DNA of 64,000 nucleotides from Chrysogorgia sp. JL179-B06 (GCA_035772405.1 JAYKKM010000250.1:2314501-2378500), one strand, 5' to 3'. Shown: positions 53,576 to 63,795, counted from the stretch's first letter. Translations and numbers: made by a program. The notes: a model not told the origin generated them from the sequence alone.

Positions 53576-56368
53576 AAAATTTTTTTTGCAATAGTTCTTA
53601 ATCCCGGATTTTTCTCTATTAAAAAAAACATTTTCATTTTTTAAATAATCATTACAATACTGTTTAATTTTAATATCATTTTTACTTCCATCAGCGTTCA
53701 AACAATCCTCAGGAATTCCTGAAGATTCTTGTTTGATTTTTAAAAATTGATTTACATATTGTGAAAATTTTTTTTCTTTACGTTCAAAATGATATATTTC
53801 GTAAAGAGCTATTATTTTATACCCCTTATCTATAGCAACATTAATCTCAACACTAGTCCAAGTACCCGCTAAGTATCGATCACTTTCATTATGTTCACAT
53901 TTATTACATCTATAACACAGCACATTTATAACATAAAGGAAATAATAATTTCCCATCTATTCTAACAGGTAAAACAGGAAAGTAAATATTTTGAGGGGGT
54001 AAAATACAACATTTCACTAAACCCAATATGTCCTTGATTTTTATTTTATTACAATCTTCACCAAGTAAAATAGTGGGATGAGCAACGGGAAAATCAAAAT
54101 TTGTTTGTACGTAGGAGTATAGCGATGTAAAATCTACATAACTTATTCGTTCGTTGGGTTTTGTTTCTTTAAATAGACACACTGGGGAAGTTCGCCCACA
54201 ATATAGTGCGTCACGTGGTGTTAAAGGAGTAAACGGGTAAAATTTCTTTTATTTTCAATGAGTTGTTTCTGTGTATATTTTTTTCTTGTAAATAATCACA
54301 TTCCCACATCTCGATTAATTTGTAACAGGCATTTTTAATTGTCAATGAAAAACGCTGCGTATTTGCATATAAATAACTAAATTTTTCGTCTGTAAGAACG
54401 TTTAATGCATAGGGATCAAAACATTTGGGACATACATGGTAAAAACAACCATGAAATTGATATATCGTATCATTATAAAAACCATCGACAAAACGTCCTA
54501 GAATTCCCCCCCCCCACCATTTTGCGAACAGATATATTCGAAATTCTCGATTAATTTCATCTAACCAATCAATAGCAATTAAACTTTGTTTTACACACCC
54601 CCTATAGCCTGAAGAGGGAATAATTCCTACACAATTTAAAAAAAAATAATTAAGTCTATACACTTTCAAAGCTAAACTAGCAATTGTAATACAATTATTT
54701 ACATAAAAGGGTGTAATATGACCAATTGACCCTATCATTGTAGAAAAGTTAACACAACCCTTTCTTAAAATATCTACATCACTACAACAATAACAATAAA
54801 TCTCTTTACGAAATATATATTTCTCTTTCTTTTTTTCTAAATACCATTTTTCAAATTCATAAAGCGTTGCTGTATTCATATGTTTCGTATCAAAAAATTT
54901 CGATCTACAATTTCACCCTCATAAGTTAAATCGTAAAATTCATAATGATGAAATCCCTTACATTCACCTTGGAGGTCCATTGCTTTTGGAATATCTGCTA
55001 ATTTCATACTTAAAAACAAATAACTATCTAGTATTCTAATATTTTTTTCAAACAAATTCACATAAAGTTTCAATAACATTGTTATCAAAAATAAATTGTC
55101 TATTCCTGCAACAACTAACTTTTTCAATAGTCTTGTCTATAATTTCTTGATCCTACTTTGTTTCAAACATTTTTGTTTTTTTAAATTCAATATGTTGACA
55201 TTTTTTACATACTTTTTGGACAATACAAAGGTACGAGCAATTTAGTTTGGTTTACTTTTGTTTCAAAATAAAAATAAAATGGCTTCACTTTCTTCACCCT
55301 TGTTATATTCAAATGAAATGGGTTTCACATAACAACAATGAGGTTGTTTCATGTATTCATCACAATGAAAACAAAATCGTTTGCTACAATCATGTTTAAC
55401 TGTTTTATTAGAAAAAATGAAAAAGAATCGAGGACAAATTTTGTTACAGGTTTTACACAAAAAATTATATTGACAAGGTGTTAAATGATCATAATTACTT
55501 TGAGAAGGTTTAAAAATTTTATTCGTTAAATGATTTGAAAAACAATTTTCATCATAAAAAATTATATCACAATTACTACAAATAAGTTTAGTCTTTTTAT
55601 CATTACATTTATTCAGATATTTATAACATCGTAAACAAGTTAAGTTATTTGTAGTACATAGGTGGTTATGGATATATTCATGTCGACTAAAATAACTCAT
55701 ACACTTAACACAAAAAGAACTGGGATTAAGTTTAGAAAATTCCTTTATGCTTAAAACTAAATCGTAATGATTATTATTTAACCATAAACACACCATTTCA
55801 TTGGTCAATTTAATAAGATTACCCACACTACCAGTTTGTGAATCATAAATTATATTATCGGAATGAGTGTCAGCATACACTAACAAATCAACAGCTTGTT
55901 TTTTTAAATAATTATTATATACAAAATTAAACTGTGTAGCATCAACATTACCCTCGGGTATCCCACATTCCCGATATACATTTCGAATTTCTTCACAAGT
56001 AAATAAATCATCAACAGGTGTATTTGGTTTTCTTTTCATTTTAAAATATTTATCGTCTTGTTTTAAAAACGATAAACCCACTAATATTGCTAAAGGAAAA
56101 CAACAATCTTTCACTGTACGAAATAATACATCGCTAAGAATATAAAATACACCTGTGCGAAATTTACGATCATATTTTTTTACATACATATTACTTTTCA
56201 CACCACCCTTATCAGTATCATTTCCCTTATTCAAACTATTATAAATACTTTTTTCCTTAATAAACTTTTTTTTATTTGTACTTATTCCTGCAGAAAAAGT
56301 TTCAAAATAACCTTACTATTCCATCCATTAGCTATTATTTCTTTATTACTCTGCATAAATTTTTCCAT
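53573..56368 (-). pseudogene. Polinton protein-primed DNA polymerase B, fragmented
   Basis: Read from ATG 56368 downward over about five frames. N-terminal region with Cys clusters (CVKCMSYF, CLRCYKYLNKC, CKTCNKICPRFFF) to 55263. Exonuclease parts: RILDSYLFLSMKLADIPKAM (about 55040) and CCSDVDILRKGC (Exo III, 54780). Then GIIPSSGYRGCVKQSLIAI and FHGCFYHVCPKCFDPYA. Palm motif A YVDFTSLYSYV at about 54140. Later motif GTWTSVEINVAIDKGYKI and YVNQFLKIKQESSGIP (53870-53720). The last open residues end at 53573, where BEL sequence starts; motif C (DTD) and the thumb lie beyond and are lost. The enzyme would replicate the element from a terminal protein. Confidence 0.85.
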
Positions 56369-56478
56369 AATATTTAAGAAATATTTAACATCAAAGTCTA
56401 TTTAACATCAAGTAAAATTTATTCAGAATCATGAAAAAAATAATGATTATTTAGGAATAAAAACAATATTTAAAAAAA

Positions 56479-57015
56479 ATGGTAAGAATTAAGTTGCCTT
56501 GAAAAAAACGGAACAGTGAAAAATCTCAAAGTATACGTCACGTTCTTCAATGTAGAAGTAAAACCTTAAAAAAAATAAGGTGTAAACGAACAGCTAAAAC
56601 CAAAAAATGTTGGATTCATTTGGCAAAACAAAATAGCTTACGTATCAAGAAATCAAATATCCCCAATGCTGGTGAAGGATTGTTTGCTTGGAAAAAACCT
56701 TTTAAACCCAATCGTAATATTTCTTATTACACAGGTAAAAAAACAACACAAGTCAAATTGGATCGTAAATATGGTAAAAACAATAATGCTGTATCTAGTA
56801 TTTGTAACGACGCAAACAATTGTATTGATGCTTATTTGACAACTCACGCAGCAGCACGTTATGCGAATAATGGAAAACCCGGTTCTATATATAAAAATAA
56901 TTCCGATTTTGTTTACGATCCAAATAATAAAAAAATGTTTTTAGAAATTATAAAACATATAAAAGCACGTGAAGACTATGGTGATAACCATTGGAAGAGA
57001 AAACAACCCTCATAA
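56479..57015 (+). pseudogene. SET-domain protein (lysine methyltransferase-like) encoded by the Polinton
   Basis: The candidate start ATG 56479 (MVRIKLP) meets an in-frame TGA at 56500; the frame is then open to 57015. A basic leader of about 45 residues (RSKTLKKIRCKRTAKTKKC) precedes the SET motifs: IKKSNIPNAGEGLFAWKKPF (the G-x-G cofactor-binding start), NISYYTG, then CIDAYLTTHAAARYANNGK in place of the usual R-F-x-N-H-S, and IKAREDYGDNHW (the usual E-x-x-x-D-Y-G end). SET enzymes methylate lysines, often on histones, using S-adenosylmethionine. Length about 175 residues fits compact viral SET proteins. The His of NHS is absent, as in some viral and bacterial SETs. No insertion separates it from the flanking Polinton genes. 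Confidence 0.7.
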
Positions 57016-57017
57016 CA

Positions 57018-57295
57018 ATGGTAGTAAGAAGAAAAATAAATTATCGTGGCAGTACGTTTAAGGGGGAAAAAAGACAATGTGGGGGTATTTTTAAAGGAAA
57101 AAAAGACAATGTGGAGGAAATAAAACGATAAGCAATCTTTTTATAAAAGATTTTAAAAAAGGACTTAAAAAAGGAGCTAATTTAGTAACAAATCTAGCAA
57201 AACAAGGAACGGAAAAAATCAAAGATCATTTTCAAAAAGGAGGACTTGTGTATGATAGACCCAGAAACAATCTTGATAGGATTTTAATGTATTAA
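57018..57295 (+). pseudogene. Polinton basic GG-motif precursor with amphipathic helix
   Basis: ATG 57018, three bases after the SET gene's stop, opens MVVRRKINYRGSTFKGEKRQ followed by CGGIF. A slip in an A-run leads to RQCGGNKTISNLFIKDF, a Lys/Ala amphipathic helix (KKGLKKGANLVTNLAKQ), then QKGGLVYDRPRNNLDRILMY and TAA at 57295. About 95 residues. Three GG sites (CGGI, CGGN, KGGL) look like protease-processing sites; the helix between them resembles the membrane-active or cement segment of adenovirus-type minor proteins. Role inferred. Confidence 0.5.
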
Positions 57296-57444
57296 TTTTT
57301 TTAAATAAAAAATTAAAAAATACATTTATTCATTGTATTATTTCGTTACATAGGGTAGTATTGTTAATTAAATCTTTTTTTACATTATAAGCTCTTATTT
57401 CATTAAAATTTACGCTGAAGAAATTAGGGTAATACACATTACAT

Positions 57445-57969
57445 TCACATACCCTTTACATTTTTACAAGAGTATTTTATAGTTTTATTATAAACAATAT
57501 AATCATAATATAATGCTATAATACTCGTAAAGCACTCATAAGTAAAACAATGTTTTCTATCATAATCAATAATCTTTAAATATTCTCCAATTTGTTTGTT
57601 GTTGATAGGTGGGGTTCGGGACTCGTTCCATGATTCACATATTTTACGAAGAAATTCATAACATTCCTTAGGAATATGTTGATTCTCTTGTTGTATAATG
57701 TCAATATCGGGATTTTTCGAACATTCTACTTCCAGTATAAATTTATACCGCAAGTTGTCTTCATAATCAGATATACATATTAGTAGATGATATCTTGAAT
57801 TTTCATCTTTACATTCCTCACTTCCTACTAATTGCCAAAAAAAAACGGATTCCAAAAAACTATATTGTGTTATGTCGTGATAAATCTTATATCCCTCTTG
57901 ATTTGTTGTTCTCTGAAAAATAGACATTACACTTACACACATCTTGAAAATGATCTTATATATAGACAT
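57445..57969 (-). CDS. Unknown Polinton-associated ORF, 174 aa
   Basis: An uninterrupted frame from ATG 57969; the ATG at 57924 (in MSIFQRTTNQEGYKIYHDI) may be the real start. A globular, Tyr/Cys-rich protein: FLESVFFWQLVGSEECKD, ECYEFLRKICESWNES, YECFTSIIALYYDYIVY. Ends in a Lys-rich tail. It lies immediately downstream of the 222-aa ORF on the same strand with a 2-base gap, suggesting they are transcribed together or adjacent late genes. Family not recognised. Confidence 0.5.
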   Translation of the reverse strand: MSIYKIIFKMCVSVMSIFQRTTNQEGYKIYHDITQYSFLESVFFWQLVGSEECKDENSRYHLLICISDYEDNLRYKFILEVECSKNPDIDIIQQENQHIPKECYEFLRKICESWNESRTPPINNKQIGEYLKIIDYDRKHCFTYECFTSIIALYYDYIVYNKTIKYSCKNVKGM

Positions 57970-57971
57970 TT

Positions 57972-58640
57972 CTATGTAAATCCATCGGAATAAACAATAG
58001 TAATATCGTATTCAATATAAGGTTTATCAGCACCATTTTGTAATATATAATTTTTACCTATAAATTGAATGTTTTGAATCAAGACAAAATCTTCGTCAGC
58101 AGGTAAATTATAAGCTAAATCTACAAAATGTTTATTATTGTTAAAGAAATTTTTCTCGGGATCAATAAACAATTGATTAGGGCTAAAATAATATCTACTA
58201 CTTTGTCTAACATATGACCTAAATTCACCCTCTTCGAATGTCTCTTTTTTAACTTGAACAATACTCCATCCTAATGCCTCTTGATATTCTTCACAAATAT
58301 TATTTTTAATTTTTACATCGATACTATGAATTATTTTTCGTTTATACCAATATTTTTTTCTTGCTTCTAATTCTCCCGCACGATAACGATGTTTTGCTGT
58401 TTGAAATTTTGTATTGTTACCATATGTCAATGAAAAATCAGTAAACAAACCTGGAGATGATCGATTATTTACACTAATTATATTACCGGTAACAAAAGTC
58501 GATGGTATTACACCTTGTATCCAAGGAACTTCTTGAAAATTATATTTTTGTGTCTGTGTAATTTTTAAAGCAACTGTCGCGAAATTTTTTGGATGATAAA
58601 GCCAAAACCGTTCACTTTGATGGATGATTTTTTTACTCAT
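57972..58640 (-). CDS. Unknown Polinton-associated ORF, 222 aa, beta-rich
   Basis: An intact frame from ATG 58640: MSKKIIHQSERFWLYHPKNF, then alternating beta-like segments (FVTGNIISVNNRSSPGLF; YKRKIIHSIDVKIKNN; DFVLIQNIQFIGKNYILQ) and a final YIEYDITIVYSDGFT. The predicted all-beta profile, size and position make the Polinton minor capsid (penton, single jelly-roll) protein the best guess, but I see no diagnostic motif. It is one of the few unbroken frames of the element. Confidence 0.5.
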   Translation of the reverse strand: MSKKIIHQSERFWLYHPKNFATVALKITQTQKYNFQEVPWIQGVIPSTFVTGNIISVNNRSSPGLFTDFSLTYGNNTKFQTAKHRYRAGELEARKKYWYKRKIIHSIDVKIKNNICEEYQEALGWSIVQVKKETFEEGEFRSYVRQSSRYYFSPNQLFIDPEKNFFNNNKHFVDLAYNLPADEDFVLIQNIQFIGKNYILQNGADKPYIEYDITIVYSDGFT

Positions 58641-58752
58641 TTTTGCTTTCCAATAAAATAAGACAAATATAAAATCAAGAACATTTTTATTTATACTATA
58701 TGTAAAATGATATCATTTTTTATATATCTAAATGTACAAAGAGTTTCTATGA

Positions 58753-58925
58753 TCATCTTATTATTTTTAAAACATCTCCTATTTTTACAAAAATATTGTT
58801 TTTGACATCATTAACAAAATAAAAACGTTCTAATGCACGTTTTATTTTTAAAAAATAAGCGTTACTTAATTGTATTTTTGCTAATTTTTTAAACAATCTT
58901 TGTGTTTCTAAAAAAAAAAGAAAAA
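58753..58925 (-). pseudogene. Short Polinton-associated ORF fragment
   Basis: One frame reads LETQRLFKKLAKIQLSNAYF, then LKIKRALERFYFVNDVKNNI and FVKIGDVLKIIR before TGA at 58753. The start is unclear because of a T-run slip near 58915. Amphipathic helix plus a beta-strand-like end; family unknown. Recorded because codon use and strand match its neighbours. Confidence 0.35.
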
Positions 58926-59064
58926 TACATTAAATATTTTTTGTTTTGTTTTTAAAACCAAAAGACACTAAGGTATTTAATTTTTGAATTTCAAATTTGA
59001 GAAAAAAATAATAATACTTTCCTTTCAATATTTGTTTTTCCAGACATTTTCAGGAGAATAATTT

Positions 59065-59376
59065 TTAAAAACTAAATTCCTTATCATACATAGTCAGTAC
59101 GCATCGTTCATTAGCCCCATCTTCTAATTTACGAAACAAACATGTTGCAAATAAAAGACATTCAAACAAACTACAATGATACAATAAACATGTTGGTTCG
59201 CTAGTATGATACCAAGAATTTCTTGGTTTAAGATTATAAAAAGAAAGTAAATAATCGTACTTCTCAATTCAAAAATATTCAAGATTAACACAATATAAAT
59301 TATTATTTTCTTGAAGTGTTTTAACTACAGAAGATTCTTTATCACCGCCTTTATAACCGATAGGTTGTTGATTCAT
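59065..59376 (-). pseudogene. Unknown Polinton-associated ORF, 103 codons, one nonsense codon
   Basis: From ATG 59376: MNQQPIGYKGGDKESSVVKT, then NLYCVNLEYF, a TGA at 59269-59271, and YDYLLSFYNLKPRNSWYHTS, followed by a Cys/His-rich stretch (CLLYHCSLFECLLFATCLF) and stop at 59065. Apart from the TGA the frame is continuous, so the stop looks like a point mutation. The clustered Cys/His suggest metal binding. I recall similar small Cys/His proteins in DNA viruses and Polintons but cannot name one. Confidence 0.45.
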
Positions 59377-59400
59377 GTCTCGCTAAACCTCGGAAACGAC

Positions 59401-60580
59401 TATCTTTTTTTCGCACAGTAACCCCGTTACCCAAATGAGTTCATGTGATCAAAATAAAAATAAAGAAATGTTCCATAGAAGACTGTGCGATAGCTCAGAG
59501 GCCAATCATCACTATTTCGTTTGACAAATTACAAGTAAGTAATTAAATATTTAATAGTTAAACATTATCTGAGAGTTGTAGCTAGTTAGAGATTTTTTAA
59601 TACCAGTGAGTATACCGGTATGGTTACTATAGACATTTTTTCAGTCCTCTTGATGCAGAAAAATTCTAGTAAAAATGGTTTAAGTTGGTACTCAAAACAT
59701 TTCTGTGGCACTGGTATACTATGCCTTAGTTTATATCAGTACAGACTTTAAATTACCACCACTTACAGTATATCATTAACCAAGCTTAAAAGTCGCTGAA
59801 GATATATATATATTTGACTGTAGCAAATGATTGTAAAATTATTTCGGCAACATTGAATATTGATAACATAAGTTATGTACCATTGTCATAATGTATAACC
59901 CAAGCAGGCCCTAATTGCTAAATAATAGTGCTTGACATTGGGAAGAATATAATAATTAATTTTCCATTGCAAAAATTGCTTATGGTGTATGCTAATACTG
60001 TAGATAATTTTAGGTTAAACAGATTTTTTGTCAAGAAAATTATTAGATATTTTTAATAACACAGCTACCTTTATTTTATCAGCTCATTTGTGCACTTTGA
60101 TTGGGGGACACAGAACAGACAGAAGACAACTGGCGAAGAGAACCAATGAATATCCAACAACACATAGCCGATAAGTGTAGGAATTTGAACAAGAAAAAAA
60201 TATAGCTCTTATTTAAAAAGTAAAAACAATTATTTCACTGAGACATTAATATAATGTATCATTGTTACTTAATTAACTGTAATTATTAGGTATACATGTA
60301 CTGTAATATATTAACATGTTTAACATACTAAATTTTAACTCTTTGGTCTTATATTAATGTATATATTTTAAAGTGTTTATTTCCAATAGCAAGTTAGTTA
60401 AATATTTATTTGAATGTATAATATAATTTGAACTAGTTTCCCAATTATTTTAAAAAAGTAGCTATAGTTTCATTATGAACTAATTACATACAAGTACAGG
60501 AAGACGGTGATCTTTCTCCCCTTCCAAGAATATAATTGACTTAGATGCTGAAGAAGGTATACCTTCATCTAAAATCTCCC
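59401..60580. other. AT-rich spacer right of the Polinton
   Basis: No gene recognised. The right terminal inverted repeat of the Polinton should lie here if it is present, but no partner could be identified on the left. Confidence 0.35.
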
Positions 60581-60587
60581 TTACAAA

Positions 60588-61075
60588 AATAAACTATAGT
60601 TTTTATGCCAAAAACTATAGTTTTTAAGTAAAAGCTATAGTGTTCTAGTAGAAACTATAGTTTTCTAGTAAAAACTATAGTTTTTGCCATATAAACTATA
60701 GTTACCTATTAAACTATAGTTTCCTAATCATAAAAACTATAGTTTCTTGTAACAACTATAGTCTTTGCGTAAAAACTATAGTCTTTGAGTAAAAACTATA
60801 GGATTTGAGTAAAAACTATAGTTTTTGAGCGAAAACTATAGTTTTCGAATAAAAACTATATAGTTTCCCACGATAACTATATTACTATATTTAAAAACTA
60901 TAGTTTTGTTTTTGAGTAAAAACTAGTTTCCTATATATGGTGATTATGACAGCGGAAGTGACAAACTATAGTAACCCTATTAAAACTATAGTTTTGTATA
61001 ACAATATAACTACATTTAAAAAAACTATAGTTTATGCCAAACACTATAGTTCTGGGTAAGAACTATAAATTACCA
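60588..61075. repeat. 20-bp-period array of AAACTATAGTTT palindromes
   Basis: CTATAG cores fall at 60593, 60615, 60635, 60655, 60675, 60695, 60714, 60737, 60755, 60775, 60795, 60815, 60835 and 60855, an almost constant 20-base step, then at irregular spacing to about 61045. The core AAACTATAGTTT is kept while the roughly 8 bases between cores vary. Weaker copies continue to about 61270. No coding potential. Confidence 0.85.
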
Positions 61076-61275
61076 ATTAAAATTATAAAGTAAATGGTTT
61101 GAACCTAGGAGTGCAACAATAGTCTTTTTCAAGACTACAACGACCTGGACGATCAACTTCACACAACTAAAATTATAGTTTCCTATAACTATATTTATTA
61201 CATTTAAAAACTTTATTTCTTTATTTTTTGAATTGAACTGTACTCTATAGTTTTCCAAAAAAACTACAGTTTCCA

Positions 61276-62010
61276 AACAAAAAAAATGCTATTTCTAAAT
61301 TTGTTGAAATTACAAAATGAAAACAATTGGTAGTGTGTTGCATAAAGTTTGTAATATTTACAGGAAAAATTTACAGGTAATATTTCTGAATATTTACAAA
61401 AGATCTAAGTTGCTATACAGTGTATCCAATGAATGAATAAACGCAAGTTTCAGATGCATGACCATGAATAACCCATAGATTTAATTAATCTAAAATAACA
61501 GTGTAAGTTAGCGAAAATATTATCTAACCCTAACTCTGATGATCCTAACACTGATCTTAATCGTGATAGGTCACTGATAGGTACCCAAAGTATTTTTACA
61601 AAACTGCTTGGCACTTTAAAATTGATTTACAGTCACTTGATTTTGTTAAACTAGCATTTTTATATTTTCGTAAAATTTGTGTTTAATAATTAATACAATA
61701 TAAATACAAGTAAATCCCCAACCTCGTACCCAGGGTATTATCTCCGCTCGGCCCCCCACGATGCTTGTGAGACGACAAGGGATCACGGGATACATCACAA
61801 CCACGCGGTCATTTAGAAATGTTTGAACGCGAACGAGTTTCTTGGTGTTTGATCGTTATATTTTGATATTTAATTTGATTTTCTTGGCTGTATTTTGTGA
61901 TGGTATTCAAAAGGACTCGTTGCTTTCCTAGTCGTGGGTTATAGACGAGGATTGCAGTCATATTTTTTAAGGTAAGTCACATTCAGTTTAATCAGTAATT
62001 ACGTATATTT
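61276..62010. other. Anonymous AT-rich stretch
   Basis: No gene recognised. At 61720-61760 a CCAACCTCGTACCCAGGG segment is the inverse of one next to the MITE at 35530-35575 (CCCTGGGTACGAGGTTGG), so a shared repeat is present. Confidence 0.4.
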
Positions 62011-62721
62011 GTATACAACATGTCCTCACTCTTATAATGACTATAATGATCAATCAACCATTCCTGTTAAAATGATGATAATGTTCAATTTAAGAGAGTC
62101 GCGCATGCGTATAACAGTCAATTACTATCCCACAAGACATATTAGGCGGGGGGTTAGGGTTAGAAGACATATTAGGCGGGGGGTTAGGGTTAGAAAACAT
62201 ATTAGGCGGGGGGTTAGGGTTAGAAAACATATTAGGCGTGGGGTTAGGGTTAGAAAACATATTAGGCGGGGGGTTAGGGTTAGAAAACATATTAGGCGGG
62301 GGGTTAGGGTTAGAAAACATATTAGGCGGGGGGTTATAGTTAGAAAACATATTAGGCGGGGGGTTAGGGTTAGAAAACATATTAGGCGGGGGGTTAGGGT
62401 TAGAAAACATATTAGGCGGGGGGTTAGGGTTAGAAAACATATTAGGCGGGGGGTTAGGGTTAGAAAACATATTAGGCGGGGGGTTATAGTTAGAAAACAT
62501 ATTAGGCGGGGGGTTAGGGTTAGAAAACATATTAGGCGGGGGGTTAGGGTTAGAAAACCCATTAGGCGGGGGGTTAGGGTTAGGATCTTTGTTGTGTTGG
62601 GGTTGGGTTCTAGCATTAAATTGACAAGTCGCTCTTAATTTGATCATTATCATCATTTTAACAGGAATGGTTGATTGATCATTATAGTCGTTATAAGAGT
62701 GAAGATATGCTGTTGTATATC
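62011..62721. mobile_element. Foldback element with minisatellite core
   Basis: Inverted arms: left 62011-62103 and right 62625-62721 share GACTATAATGATCAATCAAC and CATTCCTGTTAAAATGATGA (inverted on the right) and outer CACTCTTATAA and GTATA(T/C)AACA ends. Between them lies a 30-bp minisatellite. The layout, terminal repeats plus a tandem core, is that of a MITE that carries and spreads a minisatellite. A target duplication was not identified. Confidence 0.8.
62136..62588. repeat. 30-bp minisatellite with TTAGGG-like core, about 15 copies
   Basis: Each unit reads AGAAAACATATTAGGC, then six G, then TTAGGGTTAG running into the next unit. Copies are almost identical; variants include GGCGTGGGG near 62237 and GGGTTATAGT near 62335 and 62485. 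The G-runs could form quadruplexes on this strand. The long ORFs on both strands here are translations of the repeat. Confidence 0.95.
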
Positions 62722-63540
62722 ATTTGACTCGGAGTCAGCCACTTAGCTATTGAATAAGCTGTTTGATAATGCGCATTTATTTATTCCCTGTTTATATCCA
62801 ATTGTTTGTTTTCATACTTATTGTAACCAAACGATTGGATGGTTATTTCAGAGGTTAATAATTGAGTTGTGTTTGCCTTTATATGTTTGGCCTGACAATT
62901 TGGTTTGAAATTCAAACGTGAATATCACAGTATATCGTGTGATTATCACACTTTAGATAGCTGTTATATTTTCGAGATTCGATTTTAACGAAGGCTTTAC
63001 TATAGTATTAGCATAACATAGTTTGAAATTATTTATATTATATCATACTCAAACATCAAAGTTCACAAGCCAATTGGTTTGCTTCCAATTCAGTTATTCT
63101 TACTAAATTAAATGGCTAGAAAAAGTTTGTTTTTCTCATGCAAGCCATACTGCTTCTACAAATCTACAGTATTATAATACATTTACTGTATCATTGACTC
63201 GGCATGCACCTCACTCTAGGATGAGTCATGAGTATTATTTTCTCCTTGAGTTATTATTGAGCAAAACTTTAGCAGTTAAATATATACATGCAATGTTAGG
63301 TCAAAACTCTGGAGCATGCATAAGGCCCAAACCTAACTCAGGAAAATTGCAAGTTGAGGGAATTTAACTGCTATATTATGGGATTATAACTTATGAATTA
63401 CCTTAGTTAACTACATGTTGCAATAATATCTATTTTAAACAGATATACAAATGTCCATAAGGAAACTAAAGAAATATGTTGCCAAACTGGGAACAGAAAG
63501 AGCAGTGTCATCTTTATTATGGAGTCCCATCCCCACCAAA
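62722..63540. other. Anonymous stretch upstream of the candidate exon
   Basis: No gene recognised; AT-rich with no clear repeats. Confidence 0.35.
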
Positions 63541-63544
63541 ATTC

Positions 63545-63715
63545 AACTTTTTATTTTCAACACAAGTTTTTGTTTCCAACACAACTTTGTATTTTCAACA
63601 CAACTATGTATTTTCAACACAACTTTGTGTTTTCAACACAACATTTTTTATTAGAATATTTATTTTCAACACAACTTTTTGTTTTCAACACAACTTTTTT
63701 TATTCAATTTTTTAT
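63545..63715. repeat. Minisatellite, TTTTCAACACAACTTTGTA-like unit
   Basis: Seven to eight imperfect units of about 20 bases (TTTTCAACACAACTTTGTA), interrupted once near 63645. ORFs in three frames here only translate the repeat. Confidence 0.85.
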
Positions 63716-63795
63716 CCAACCGCAATCCACTCCGATCATGGATCGCGGGCCCGTGTTCTGATCTTCCGGCGCTTTTTCCATGCTTTTGTTCTGCA

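Larger units (their letters stand above)
44870..59400. mobile_element. Polinton/Maverick (adintovirus-like) integrated DNA virus, disrupted
   Basis: The block contains the hallmark set of Polintons: double-jelly-roll capsid protein, adenain-like protease, FtsK/HerA-type packaging ATPase and protein-primed DNA polymerase B, plus small basic GG-motif proteins and a SET-domain gene. Capsid and protease genes are on the plus strand; ATPase and polymerase on the minus strand. Insertions (SINE-rich unit 45654-47008; BEL element 50789-53572) and deletions break it. Terminal inverted repeats and an integrase were not found, so the ends are set by the outermost recognisable ORFs. Unknown ORFs at 42636 and 57445-59376 are likely parts. 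Confidence 0.85.

Noticed and set aside
53216..53644. Minus-strand ORFs inside the BEL reverse transcriptase
   Set aside because: Antisense shadows of a recognisable RT frame.
60588..61075. CRISPR-like appearance (palindromic repeat plus variable spacer)
   Set aside because: The repeat is only about 12 bases, spacers about 8 bases, there are no cas genes, and the genome is eukaryotic.
62009..62656. Long ORFs on both strands (163-209 residues) with NPNPPPNMFS-type and HIRRGVRVRK-type repeats
   Set aside because: They are translations of the 30-bp minisatellite, whose unit length is a multiple of three so no stops arise; no independent coding evidence.
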